From positions 10,385,501 through 10,449,500 of the forward strand of contig BSBM01000826.1 in the NCBI GenBank assembly GCA_027924585.1: 64,000 nt of DNA, written 5' to 3'. The notes below the pieces were generated by a model, which saw only the letters and a program-made list of their open reading frames with translations, was not told the DNA's origin and did no database searches. Origin of the DNA: Larix kaempferi. Taxonomy: Eukaryota; Streptophyta; Pinopsida; Pinales; Pinaceae. Every line of letters begins with the position of its first letter. Within the stretch, counting starts at the first letter, position 1. A program made the translations under genes and the position numbers. Positions 20,966 to 32,409 of the stretch are shown here, in pieces.

Positions 20966-21400
20966 CATTGTTTCAATTTTTTAAAAATTTTGTTAAATTT
21001 TTTTTTTTTTTTTTAATTTTGTTTACTTTTGTATAGTTTATGTTTTTTTTAATTTTGTTTAATTTTTTGTTTAAAGTTTGTCTAATTTTGTATAGTTTAA
21101 TTTTTTTTTAATTATTTTGTTTTTTAATTTTTTTTAAAATTTTGTATAGTTTGATTTTTTTATTGTTTTTAAATTTTTGTTTTAATTGTTTTTAAGTTTT
21201 TGTATAGTTTTTTTTTAATTTTTTATAATGTTAGTTTGGTTAGTATATAGATACTTAGTTTTTATTTTTAATGTATTTTTAAATTTTTAATTATAATGCT
21301 ATCTTAGTTTTGTTTGTTTTTAATTTTTTTTAAAATTTTTAATTATAACATTAGTTAAAATTTGTTAGTTTAATTTGTTTTTAATTTCTTTTTTAAAACC
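20966..21400. repeat. T-rich inverted arm (right)
   Basis: T-rich sequence with ttataatgttagtttgg and ttttaattttgtttaa blocks, complementary in character to 19560-20310 but shorter. Confidence 0.6.
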
Positions 21401-21404
21401 CAAA

Positions 21405-21644
21405 GCTAATATTCGTGGAATAGGGAGCATTCGTGCAAGATGGGAGTGTATTAAACCAAGCTGTAGATCCCGAAAGAATATGACATCTGAAATGATGGGT
21501 ATAGATGTAGACTCAAATTGTGCGCCCATTGATAATAGAGAAGAGTATGGGTCATCTACATCTTCATCAAGTCCTTCATCTGCAGAAAATGTAGATATTG
21601 ATGGGGTGTCAGAATCCATGGATGAATTTGAAAAAGCAGTGTAG
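21405..21644 (+). CDS. Unidentified short ORF with Ser-rich acidic tail
   Basis: The open plus-strand frame reads KPKANIRGIGSIRARWECI, then a segment with MTSEMMGIDVDSNCAP, a serine run (SSTSSSSPSS) and an acidic end DEFEKAV before TAG at 21642. Codon texture is unlike the surrounding T-rich DNA, so this may be the last exon or a captured fragment of a gene. The first residues assigned to this frame upstream of 21405 come from the T-rich arm and are probably not coding. The final about 95 bp are duplicated at 21690-21785. No family recognised. Confidence 0.35.
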   Translation, partial: ANIRGIGSIRARWECIKPSCRSRKNMTSEMMGIDVDSNCAPIDNREEYGSSTSSSSPSSAENVDIDGVSESMDEFEKAV

Positions 21645-21790
21645 ATGATTTTTATTAGTATGATTTTTGTAATTGAAACTCTAGAGGATTTTTTATTATG
21701 GGGTGTCAGAATCCATGGATGAATTTGAAGAAGCAGTTTAGATGCTTTTTACTAGTATGATTTTTGTAATTGAAACTCTAGAGGAGTTTT
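21597..21790. repeat. 95-bp tandem duplication
   Basis: ggggtgtcagaatccatgg through ctctagagga occurs twice in direct orientation, starting near 21604 and 21699, with a handful of mismatches. It duplicates the tail of the preceding ORF including its stop codon. Confidence 0.85.
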
Positions 21791-22169
21791 TGAATATTTA
21801 TATGAACCATTTGTTCTTGTATGGTCTAATATATTATCTCATTATGAATCGCATCATAATTCCTTTGTTTTTATATGGTTATAATGGTGAAATTATTAGA
21901 CAAATTTGTTTTTTTGTTTAATATGCAATTTTCCTGAAAGTTGTAATTTATCTCTTCAAGAATTTTTTTTTTCCAATTTAAGGTTGATTTTAAAGTTTTG
22001 TTAAACAACAATATGGGATGTTTAGGCCATGGCTCTATTTTTTACCCTAAAAAAAAATACGTGTATACTGGTATCAACACTTTTCTATTTGGGGGGTGTT
22101 TTTGGTGTTTTTTTTGCAAAAATCATCGTTTTTATGGGTAGAATTCTTGTTCATAGTATATAGTTCTAA
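21791..22169. other. No gene seen
   Basis: AT-rich DNA between the duplicated ORF tail and the right inverted end of the foldback structure. No feature was recognised apart from the looser inverted similarity at 22040-22070. Confidence 0.5.
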
Positions 22170-22192
22170 TTTCATAGTATAAGTAGTTAAAA

Positions 22193-22204
22193 GCTCTGAT
22201 ACCA
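22193..22204 (-). other. Primer-binding site of element B (tRNA-iMet)
   Basis: The minus strand reads TGGTATCAGAGC directly against the LTR that begins TGTTCGG at 22205. Confidence 0.9.
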
Positions 22205-22663
22205 TGTTCGGGTACACAGGGTACTCCCAAAAGACCGAACACCTAGAGCAACCACTTCACACAAACAGATCACAGATCAACACACTCATGTTTTGACGTG
22301 GTTTAAACCCTCGAGAGGGAAACACTCCACGGACCCGGCCAAATAGCTTCTACGGAGCAATTTATTATGCATGGAAAGAATGTTACAAATGAGCTTCTCA
22401 TAATCGATAAACTTTCCAATGACCCTCCATGCTCTTTAAATAGAGATCATGGACCAATCGAGTGTTAAGCCATGGATCAAGGGTAGGTATTATCTAAGAG
22501 AAGTTGAGCCGTCGGATCACTCTATGTCTAGAACATATCGTGACCGTTGGATTTAAATATTTACAAATGTATACTAATGCATACTAAAGAAACACACTTT
22601 ACCTAACGGATCTATTACACAAGTTGATCTTAACTAACTCCTAAGTGTCTAAATATATTAACA
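22205..22663 (-). repeat. LTR, probable 5' LTR of element B
   Basis: 459 bp from TGTTCGGGTAC to ATATTAACA, with terminal TGTT/AACA and an adjacent PBS. The minus strand has a TATTTAAAG box near 22440. The right boundary is chosen by the CA end and its match to the TGTT start; the second LTR is not in the window to confirm it. Confidence 0.7.
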
Positions 22664-24655
22664 CCATCAAGTGAATAAATGTGTTGAGGTCGAACCTGAT
22701 GAGACATCGTCTGATTACCAATCAATGATGTATACCATTAACAAACGCGAGATAACCCACCGATAATGAAAATGGGCATCAAGGCACAGAGTACAATCAT
22801 CAAAGTGCGAATAGATGTATTGAAGTCGAACACTAGGATGAATCCATCAATCAGGGGACATTGATGTATTCCCAAAAATTTTGATGGCGAGAGAACCTAC
22901 CACTAATGACTGCAAGCCTCAAGGTACTCAACCGAACTCTAACTCTCAAATTTTGGAATAGATGAGCTGGGGTCGATGGAACGAAACTCACTAGAAGGAA
23001 GGCATTAAGGCATCCCCCATCAACCAGCACGAGGTACCAGCTACGCTAAAATATTTGGAAGAACTCAGATGGAACGGACTGACTCAATAAGGATGGCCGA
23101 CATGTAATAGTCAAGATATCTGAGGAGTGGCCGACTCTGGTTTCAGGACTTCTTTTGAATAAGAGCATGAACAGATGGATAAACTCAGGCAACATAGACT
23201 CAAATACTCGGGTATAATGACACTGTGCAATGTAGGAGGCATCAACAAAGGGCTCCATAATGACTGGAAGCTTAACCACCCAGTGGAGTAACAACAAAGA
23301 AACAAGTATATCTCCTAAGGTCCTACTATAGTCCTGACTCATAATGAATGGAGTGGAGTGAATGCTCTATTCAAAAGTGACACAACACCTTCCAACTAGA
23401 AGTAGTAACCATAATCCCGTCTGTCTTTTTAAGTTTTTAAATTTTTTTGGTCTTTTTCATATTTGGGAAAGCTTGAAAAAACAAATTGCTTATAGTATAA
23501 CAAGTGAGGGAACGAGTGTCAAGTAGCGAGCAAACTAGTTCCAAGTAGTGGAACATACCTATGATCAATGCAAGGAAGCATGTGCAGGATGTGGAAACTC
23601 GGGGGGGTTCCCTCAGGGTCAAGGGTCATCAAACTGTGAAAGGAAAATGAAATCTTTGCATGGCTCGACAGGGAAAAGTGCTCAGGCACCAAGCTAATAA
23701 TCGAGTAAGCGGGAGCCGACACAAGGCTCAAGTGGCAAGCAGGATGATGCAATGTAATCGCAACTTTATATAAATGGGGGGAGTCCTTATGGAAGATGGC
23801 CAGCATAAGACAAAGTAGAGTATGAGTCTTTATCGCAAAGTCATGGCGTAACTACAAAGGACTCCCAATCCTAAAGAGAAACAACAGCATGGGCACCAAA
23901 AGGCAAAAAAGGGCTCCAACTAGGGCTTCGATTGTCGGATAGGCCCTACTGCAAAATAATGACACTTCTATAATAGTGTGAAGGCTCTGTGTCGGTTACG
24001 AAGCTGGGTCGCACTTAGGGTTAATGAAAATGGTCAAATGGTCAAATGCATATGCAAGTGAAAATGACATCTAACCTATATGCTAGGTGTGAAACATACC
24101 TGTCGTACGTGCGAAACGGTCAAAAACCAACTCTTGTCGAATAAATCTATTCAAAATACTACTCCAAGACATTACATTAGTCCAAAACAACTTAAAATGG
24201 TAAAACTATAGAAAAGTGGGTTTTGAAAACTACAAATAGTAATCAAAAATTACAATTTACAATTCATTTTTATAATTCACCCAAAATAGTGGTTTTGGTT
24301 AGTTTTCACCTTGGATTTCAATTGTTGATTGTCGGAGCTACGAGCATCCATTTGTCAAGCCGTATGGAGCAGGTTAGTCACCTCATCCCCCTCTTTCAGT
24401 TGATAGCTTTTAATTCAGTTCTTAGTGGTCCAAATTTATTATTAGGGAAGCCCTACTTCTCCAGGGCGTTGTACGCGGGCTACAGCTCTACGGGTCATAG
24501 GTAGGGACTTCTAGACGCGGTCAATGCTTCTGTTGACCACGAGTAGATGCCTTTGTTTTCTCAATTTCCCGCGGGTATGGCCATGAAGTTGGTTTTTTAA
24601 ATGTTAAAAGATAAAAAAACTTTTGTTTCTTCCTCCAGGATGGTTCTTGAGTGGT
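22664..24655. other. No gene recognised
   Basis: Moderate-GC DNA with only short open frames. Phrases such as ttgaagtcgaac and repeated tcaaggcac/ggtactc strings resemble the 3' non-coding part of element F (30748-32100), so it may be an old remnant of a related gypsy element. This is a weak impression. A plus-strand frame at 24223-24504 has no recognisable domain. Confidence 0.4.
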
Positions 24656-25259
24656 TCATATATTACACTACCTTAGTAATCTATAGAATCAAAAGTTGAA
24701 TCTTCTTGGCAAAAGATTCACCAAGATGTTACAAGGTTTTATAATTTGATGAAATATTCTCTAAGTTCTTACAATATTTTATATTTTTTGAAATATACAT
24801 CAAGATTTTACAATATCTTAGAATTTAGTGAAATGTTCACCAATATTTTACGAGATTCTATAATAGAATGAAATTTTATCCAAAAAATTATATATACATA
24901 TTATATTATTTATAAAATATCCTTCAAATTGTCCCATATATTAGAGAGATTCGCCCAATTCTTATACATATAAATTTTGGGGGGGTTCTTGAAATTATCC
25001 CTGGTGGAAGGGATGAGACATGTCATGGAGTATTTCAGCACAAACATGAAAAAGTAAGAGGTCAAAGATGAGGTAATGGAAGTTAAGTTTAATGCATGTG
25101 TTAGAAGTGTTACAAGCTTTCTAGTGATTTTGAAATGGACTATAACATAATTATGGGGTTTATGCAAGGGTTCCCAATCTAGAGTGAATCATCCATTGTT
25201 TCATTGTTAATAATAAGTAATGTTTTTATTTTGTACCGTTATGAAGAAGTGTGATGGAT

Positions 25260-25750
25260 CAAGGTAAATTCAATCAGATTTTGGAGGTGATGCATTCGCC
25301 CTCCTTGATCACATGCTTCCTATGTGCTTCTATTAGATCATTGGCGCATGTTCTCAGAGTTTCACTGAAGATGGAGGACACTACCATTTTCTTGGGTTCA
25401 TGTATTAGGAACATTTTTGTGATTTTTGTTTTGATCACACCCCTGCTTGTTCAAAGGAGATCACAAGAAATTATCTATCAATTCTTGGAGCTGATTTAAC
25501 ATCTACTGATTAGAAGTTCAAGTTTCAAGAGAAATTAGATCTGATTGGAGCTAATCCTACATCACTTGGTTTGAATCATAGGTTCCATAATGTTATTCAT
25601 ATTTTTGGATTTGTTCTCACCATGTTTGGTCTAAAGAGAAAGTTCAGGAAGCCTCCAGATTCGCTTGCATCCACTGCAGGAGAAATCAAGCACATTTTTT
25701 TGGAGCATGATCCACTTCTTCCCAAGAGGAAGATACCTCCAAAAATTTAA
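25260..25750 (+). pseudogene. Decayed ORF shared by copies 1 and 3, family unknown
   Basis: One plus-strand frame reads FALLDHM, then a stop, HYHFLGFM, a stop, KEITRNYLSILGADLTST, a stop, and KFKFQEKLDLIGANP through HRFHNVIHIFGFVL and PPDSLAS to LLPKRKIPP. The same frame is open from about 60605 to 60957 in copy 3, where the shared stop after GFM persists. The reading is therefore an old protein fragment of about 170 codons, already broken before the segment duplicated. It precedes a polypurine tract and LTR-like sequence, so it might be the 3' coding end of an LTR element. Confidence 0.45.
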
Positions 25751-25951
25751 TCAAGAATCACACCTACTTGAATATTGAGCAACAGTTTTTGGTGTGTTTC
25801 AATCCATATTGAGGGGAGGATTTTGTTCCCACTGGGTTTTCCCTCTTTCCTCACATTTTGTTTAGATTGTTGTACGGTGTGACCTTTAGTCTAATTAACC
25901 AGGGCTCTATTTTTTTAATTATTTTTTCCTCATAGTCCGGCTTAAGGGGAG

Positions 25952-26620
25952 TGTTGGAATATTCTCACCATCATCATATTAGTTTTCCACGCATTTTTCA
26001 TGCACCCATGCATTCCATGCAACATTGCATGCATCCATGCATCAGCAGTGGACTCTCCTAGCACCTAGTCCCTATTCTGGCCCCCCTAGAGCTTTTTTTT
26101 GGCCATTATTATCCCTCCTAGCCACTCACGCGCCCTTATTTCTGTCATGGAGCTACAAATGATCCCTCACGCACAAATTAAGGAGATCTATCAGTCAGTT
26201 GCACGATTTAGGGAACCTTGTCCCTTTGATTTCTCAGTTAACTGACTATAGCTCCTAGTTTATTGCTACTGAGTGTAGGAGCACCCTCCTTGACAACTGA
26301 CAGCTAGTATGCACCCTCCTTGGAGTCTCCTTCCCTATGTTTGTTCCCACCTGGTTCATTTATGCTCAGTTCTACTCTGGTTGACTGATCATTAACCATC
26401 GGTGGCCACTAGACCTTATCGGGAGATGATTCCAATGTAAACTAAGCCAAGACTTGAGGAGAGTTTGAAATCTCCTAGGGGAATCGAATTTATTCTATTG
26501 TATTACCATATTTTTTCCATCTTACAGCTGATGAATGTATCAACTACAATTTTCTCACATCTTTTGAGTTTACGAGTGAATTTGATCATACTTCTTGCTA
26601 ATTATTCTCTGCAATTAACA
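25952..26620 (+). repeat. LTR-like block (copy 1)
   Basis: It begins TGTTGGAATATTC directly after cttaaggggag (25941-25951), a good plus-strand polypurine tract, and ends CAATTAACA, matching the TGTT start. It contains catgcatcc-rich palindromic stretches near 26000-26040. The 669-bp block is matched by 61136-61820. No partner LTR was found upstream, so it is a candidate 3' or solo LTR. Confidence 0.6.
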
Positions 26621-26689
26621 CAGTGAAATTGTTAGGTTTGTTCAAGCTTAGTGATCTACCCCTGTGGAATTTGACATGGAAACTAAGAT

Positions 26690-27525
26690 TATCATATAGA
26701 TATAACTGGTCAAGGTAAAAGAGCTAAAGGGAAACCCGGTTTTAAAATGTATCATTCCACCATAGACCACCTCATTACTCTCAAAGTCACTGCAGAGGAA
26801 TGTCACAATAATAAGCTCAATCTCCTTTGTTTCTTTGTGGAATTTAGAAAACCTTTTGATAAAATACCTCAACATAACTTGTTGAAAATATTAGAAGAGT
26901 TAAAGGTTCCTTTTGAGTTGAGAGTTGACGCAAGGTTGTACAAAAATGCCACTGCCAATTTTAAGAACACTGAGGGTTGATCGGAAGATATTAATTGTAA
27001 TATAGGAGTTAAGCAAGGTCGCCCCCTCTCCCCTACCCTTTTTGGTATATACATTGATAATGTTAGAAATATTTTGAATAGAGGAAGGCTGCACTGGTAC
27101 GTTGGTAGCATGAATTTTCATCATCCTCATTTATGCTGATGATATTATTCATTTGGAAAGTTGTTCCCTTGATATTAATAATCAATTAAGAATTCTCAAG
27201 GGTTTCTACTATGGTACGGGCATGACTTTCAATACTGACAAAATCGAATTTATGTTGATAAAATCTATTAAGGCCACATATGATCATTTTTTATAACAAC
27301 TTGGAGGAAGTGACATCCTACAAATATCTTGGGATTGATATCCATCACAAAATTATTCGGAACTACAACATCAAGAAAAGGATCAATGTAGGGTGGAGAA
27401 ATTATTTTTGTCTTGAAAACAATTATAAGTTGGAAAACCTTGTATGTATAGAAACTCTTGTCACTCTCATTTTCTTGTTTGGATGTGAAGTTTGGGGATG
27501 CATCCTATGCTTATATGTTTTTTAA
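26690..27525 (+). pseudogene. LINE (non-LTR) reverse transcriptase remnant, copy 1
   Basis: Plus-strand pieces match the non-LTR RT pattern in order: GQGKRAKGK and HSTIDHLITL, FRKPFDKIPQHNLL, LEELKVPFELR, INCNIGVKQGRPLSPTLFG, YADDI (near 27137), LRILKGFYYGTGMTFNTDK, YKYLGIDIHHK and LFGCEVWGC. There is one in-frame TGA near 26978 and two frame changes (near 27130 and 27290). The ORF1, endonuclease domain and poly-A tail were not found, so this is a 5'-truncated, rearranged copy. Confidence 0.88.
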
Positions 27526-28639
27526 AAACGTATTTTTTCAAGTTTTATAATTTTTTTAAGAAAATATTCTTAATCATAATATATATATATATATATAATG
27601 AAACTAAATTATATAAATATTAATAAAAATATAGTATATAATAAGTAAAAATATAAGGATGGGGGTTTTTATTGGACAAGTGTACATCATGAAAAAGATA
27701 CTTTCGGGATAAGGAATAATGATCAATAATCACTTAAAATTATATGCTCTCCTCTATGGTATAGCTACAATGTAAAGCAAGCTATGATTATTGGCAATTC
27801 CTCTATTATCATCACCCAAATGCAAAATCAAAAGGAATGGGAAGGATCATTATCATTTAGAAATTTTCAAAAAGTCTTTGTACATCTTGCTACTTTAGAA
27901 GATATTAAGATTTCCATGTTCAAAGATAAAAAAATGGTTTAGTTGATCAATAAAAAATCAAATGATGCAGTTTATTTGGATATCAGGTCTCATTAAAAAT
28001 GGGAACGCGAAGAGAGGTATTGGCTACCTTAGTTTATTCATGACAACTCTCATGAAGATCTCATGTAATCTTAACACCTTCAAACATGAATGAACAACCT
28101 TTGGAATAGTTCCTTGGAGGAATGAAAATCATTTGGCATATTTCCTTGGAGGAATGACCAACATTTGACATGCTTTAATGCATGTAACCCATGTAAGTCT
28201 AATCCATCACTGAGGGAGTATTAATAGTCCCGTATGCCTCATGTTCCTTCACACTTGTTACAATGGATTAGGTGTGTTGGTCTACGAAGGTAGGAAAAAA
28301 CTTCTTCATGATGGGAGGTTTGGAATAATTGGTCTCAATGTTGGCTTGTGTATTTGTTGGGTCATTTCCACTTAGCCTTTGAATGAGGTAAGATCCTCTA
28401 CACTAGGCGGTGTGTCCTTTTGAATTTAAAGTTTTTTTCGTTCCATCCTTCCCCTCCTCAATGAATTTACTATTATTTAATTTTTAGGAGATATATGGTT
28501 GGAGTGCAGACCAATTATCCATGAACACACTTAAGCCACATTTTTAAAGTTTCTCAAGCCTAGGTTTACTCTACTTTAGTTGCACTTGTTGAAGATTATG
28601 GGTTGATTCTAGTTGTTCCACCTTGGTTTTTTAGTATGG
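27526..28639. other. No gene seen; AT microsatellite and LINE-downstream DNA
   Basis: An (AT)n run lies near 27580-27598 within the copy-1-specific insertion. Beyond that the sequence matches 62750-63530, including aggaatgaccaacatttgac and ggcggtgtgtccttttg. No coding sequence was recognised. Confidence 0.6.
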
Positions 28640-30016
28640 ATTCTAGATGAACCACTAAGAATATGGAGGTCAAAATGATTCTCAAAAGAGGGTAGATAGA
28701 AGGCATGGATAATTTTAGGGGCTAAATTTAGCCCATGGGATAAATTAAGGGGGTTACATAAATTTTGTGGGCTATTTTCTTCTATGGAAAGGGTTTTTTT
28801 AGTTGAAATATAGTCACCCAATACTTATTAGAGAATAAATAAATCCAAAACGAATAGCCTCCCATATATTAATGAGGAAAATGAAAAAAAACTATTTTCA
28901 CCTTAGCAAAATCTCCCTCCAATCTATCTTTTACCCCTGATTTCTAAATGGATTCCTATGGAATCATTCCTTCGCCACCAATTTTTCAGTAGCAGTGGTT
29001 GCCAATGGTTATTTCGCCCTCCATTTTCCTTGTAATTTAGGCACACACTTGCATGCACATGGAGTTTTAGTCAATTTCATGTTGATACATTCTGTGAGCC
29101 CTCGATTTCTAGTATTGGAGGGAAAATGAAGGGAAATTTTGTCCTATATAACGACTGCAATGATTTATGGTTCACCCACATTGGATTTCACTTGCAAGGT
29201 GAAGGTTCTGGTTTATGTGATTTCACTTTTCATTCCTAGTTTTCTCAAAATTTTAATCTGCGCACAACATATCCATTGCCAAAAGCTCAAGTTTTGAAGC
29301 GGCATACCGCACATGCAATTTATCAGAGAATATATACACGCATCATATTTTTTATCCAATAATTAAGGCAATATGTTTCTTATCATGGATTTTATCTGCA
29401 ACTACAATAGATTATTATATTGTAAATTCATCATTTATCATTATTTTTATCATGGATGTTTTTAAGGCATGTTGAATTCTATAGTGCTCTTAATTCTAAG
29501 GGCTCATTCGGTGTTGTTAGGGTTTTTATCTATCCTAGGATTACTAGTTTCATGAAAGCATTATAGAGCTAATAAGATATGATTTAGTTTATGCCTTGTC
29601 AAGTTTAAACCATCGACTGACAATTATATGTTATTAGTTGCTGCTACTCTTGATGGAGAGATTCCACATGGTTTTTATATATTGAAACTAAATTTGTTCG
29701 AGTTGTTTAATATATGATTTTATTAGGATCTTGCTATGCAATTATTATTGGACCTGAGGCATTCATGAGAGTGTGTATGTTCATATTTTTTGTTTGTTAT
29801 TGTTTATGTTTGTGATATTCGTAATATAAATTAATGCACGTTGATTATAATGGTGGGGCTACAATGGAATGGTAATTATTTTGACATTATCTTCCTGTAG
29901 AGTTGTCCAAAGCATTCTGGTAGATTCTTTTATTTGCATTGATAAGTTCGTGACTGGTAGATTTTTTATTTGTATTTCCAAGTTCATCAATTTTAATTGT
30001 AACCTAAAATTGTTGG
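28640..30016. other. Part 2 of the repeated segment, copy 1, no gene
   Basis: It starts ctagatgaaccactaagaat and is matched by 57427-58880 and, for its first about 460 bp, by 63537-64000. The block gtcctatataacgactgcaatg near 29145 is single here but doubled in copy 2. No coding sequence was recognised. Confidence 0.7.
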
Positions 30017-30021
30017 GTTTG
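30017..30021. other. Target-site duplication of element F (left copy)
   Basis: GTTTG, repeated at 39524-39528. Copy 2 of the segment has the unoccupied site near 58873-58883 (gttgggtttggtaatc), which confirms the insertion point. Confidence 0.95.
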
Positions 30022-30747
30022 TGTTGGCTCGGTTTTGCAACCAAGCTTAGTGCTATGGGAACCTACTAACTAGTAGTAGCAGTTTCAATAGAAATAAAAA
30101 CAATAAACTAAATAAACAATACTTTTCATGGATCTAAGCAAGAATCTAAGCAAATAATTTAAATATTTCAAAAATCAAGAACAAGAAACATAAGAAATAA
30201 TTTTTGTATTGAAAAGTAGGGGGCAAGCAAGTGCTTGCGATATTACCTTCAATGGTGAAGGTTGATGTTGAGCAACTCCCAAGATGAGTAGCTCCAAACT
30301 CCAAAAGGTCTCTTTCTCCAAGGTTGCTTCAATGGCTAAAAGTGCTCAAGGGAGATTTCAGCAGCATAAGGATGAGATAATGGAAGGATGTGAAATGAGG
30401 AGCCCCTACCACCTTTTTATAGGTTTTGGTGGTGGGAAATACCATTTGTGGTTTTGTGGAAACCAAATGGTATTGACCAACATGGTTTAGGTACTTTTCC
30501 CTCCTTTTTCCTTTTTTGAATAAAAATAATATTTTAATTCCCTTTTTAATATTTTTGGGAATTTGGACCCTTTTTGAGGGTTTTTTATGATTTTCTTGGA
30601 AAAATAATCTTTTTTAATGGAAAAAGGGGTGTACCAAGGTCTTTTGGTGACCTTTTGTTGGTTTCAGAGGCTCAGATGGTGGAAAAGTGGACAAATGGGT
30701 CATGTGAGTAAGGGAATGAGCTAGTGAGCACTTTTTAGGTGTTAACA
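30022..30747 (-). repeat. 3' LTR of element F
   Basis: 726 bp, TGTTGGCTCGG ... GGTGTTAACA. Minus-strand TATA box TATAAAAAG at 30413-30421. Confidence 0.95.
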
Positions 30748-30772
30748 GATTGCCCCCTGATGTGTGAGGGCA
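30748..30772 (-). other. Polypurine tract of element F
   Basis: The minus strand reads CATCAGGGGGCAATC against the 3' LTR; the G-run fits a plus-strand primer. Confidence 0.7.
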
Positions 30773-32400
30773 GGAGCTCATCGTATGGCCGATAGACATC
30801 ATAGTTCTTTTGTCCTTTTTCTGGGTTTTAGGGGAGAGAAGAGACCGTTTTGGAGGCTGGAGCCACGGCCCTTGGAAGCTGCAAAAACAAAAAATATTAC
30901 ATGGCCTCAATATGAATGAGGTATAATCTCTGATAAAGGACGAGGCGGGCATTCCCATGCTCGTATCAAGGCATATACAAAACAATTAGTCCCAAGAAGG
31001 GGGATCTAATATGTGAATAAATATACTGGTACGTCATAATGGTCCAGAGGGGACATGATGGTGGGATATACTCATGATCATGAATGATCTCAATAAGAAT
31101 GATCTCAATAACTGATACACTGGATCAACTGTGGAACTGCTGAAACTTTTAGGTGTCCAACATCTGTATGGACTCAATGACTATGAGTCATCTCTGAGAA
31201 ATAATGTAACTGTATACTCAAGGGAGTATAAAACTGGGGTACATCTGAATACTGTCGCCATACGCAACCCGGATATCTATAGAAAAAATGTGACTGGTTG
31301 TATCCATATGTAGACTCTCAAATGTGGAGGAGTCAGGTGGTATCCGGGGTCTTTGACTAATAACTGAACGGACCAATATCCTGTGCGAGTCTCAACGATG
31401 CGATCAAGGTGTTGAAGTCGAGCATGTGAGAAACAACCATTCGGAGAGGCACTGAGGATTCCTCTCGAAATGATTCGTAGGCACTCATCATAAATGGTAA
31501 TGAGTCCAAGACACAGGGACCTCTAGGTCTTATCCTCTGGAATAAATGTGGTTGTCGTCGACAGAGGGAGACCAGCATCTAACAAGGCAATGATGTTTCC
31601 TTGATAGGAGCACGAGGTGTAAAAATGAAGTGTTGTAGTACTAATGGTAGGACTGACATACTTGTGGGAACGGGAAATAAATGGGTCAAAAAATGGGTAG
31701 ACTCAAACTTCCTTTGTTCAGAGCATGATGACATGGTTGACCTGGCAGTGTAGGGAACTGACTTGTAGGTGCAGGGATCATCTTTGACTGAATGGTATAT
31801 ATTGACTCTGGGGGGGGGAGGACCAGCTGATGGTAGCTGTCTAGGGAGTTTCAGGGTGACATACTGCAGAATACTCTGAACAAAGGCGACCAAAAAATGG
31901 GGAAGCTGATATGCGAGTAGCCAAGAGGCACCATTGATTCCTTCTTCGTAGTTTTAAGGAGCTCCAAGAAGGGATAACAGTGTGCTCTGAAATGGTACGG
32001 TCCTGTGGATTTTGTGAGCCCAGGACGGCTGATGCTCATGGTTGCTTTCATGTTTAGAGAGTCTGAAAACGGTAAGTGGACTCTGTCGGTGTTCTTTTTC
32101 GTAGTTTAGTCTCCAAGGCCCGGAAAAGCATAAACTGATGCGGATGGAGAACTCTTCTAGCCGATGTGACTAGAGTATACCTTTTTCGTAATTAGTCTAC
32201 GAGGTCCGGAAAAGGGGTAAACTTATACCAGGTAGACGCCCTTTCAGATACGTTTATCGAGCATGAAAGGAAGCAAGATTGCTCGGCAATCTTTTCATTG
32301 TTTTAGGAGTCAGAAAAGAGCTTAACAGAAACTCCCTAAGTGCCTTTTTCGTAAAAGGGGTTGCTCGGCCCGAAAAAGGGATAAAATTATACCGAACAAT
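30773..32400 (-). other. 3' non-coding region of element F
   Basis: No coding sequence was recognised. From about 32085 to 32400, imperfect units repeat ctttttcgta...gtccggaaaagg with variable spacing, grading into the 149-bp array. Minus-strand open frames at 30614-30985, 31357-31578 and 31579-31893 show no domain. Confidence 0.6.
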
Positions 32401-32409
32401 AAAGGAATG

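Larger units (their letters stand above)
18906..22188. mobile_element. Candidate foldback/TIR element with AT-GC-AT architecture
   Basis: The ends 18906-18924 and 22170-22188 are inverted repeats, 18 of 19 bp identical (aa-c/t-acttatactatgaaa). Looser inverted similarity continues inwards (gatgccagtatcacac versus its counterpart at about 22050-22070). Inside, an A-rich arm (19560-20310) and a T-rich arm (20966-21400) are roughly complementary and flank a G-rich/C-rich core that is itself inverted. AAAA stands on both outer sides, a weak candidate target duplication. No transposase was recognised. The right end lies four bases from element B's PBS, so part of this similarity could belong to B's leader instead. 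Confidence 0.45.
14833..22663 (-). mobile_element. Element B: Ty1/copia retrotransposon, 5' LTR to truncated RT
   Basis: The minus-strand order is 5' LTR 22205-22663, tRNA-iMet PBS 22193-22204, a 4.4-kb leader containing a foldback-like insertion, gag-protease 17789-16542, decayed integrase, then RT truncated at 14833 by element C. The rest of RT, RNase H and the 3' LTR are not in the window. Linking this LTR to this gag is an inference: it rests on orientation and on the absence of any other LTR between them. Confidence 0.65.
24656..30016. repeat. Repeated segment, copy 1 (main part)
   Basis: This is collinear with 59840-64000 over its first 4.4 kb and with 57427 onwards over 28640-30016. 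The start is at the ttacactaccttagtaatct block (59846 in copy 3). It is interrupted at 30017-30021 by element F and resumes at 39529-40232. Relative to copy 3 it has an extra stretch of about 290 bp (27552-27845) including an (AT)n run near 27580-27598. It contains a decayed ORF, an LTR-like block and a LINE remnant, listed separately. Confidence 0.85.

Noticed and set aside
23046-23806. Minus-strand frames as a host gene
   Set aside because: Short, overlapping in different phases, no domain and no splice-consistent arrangement.
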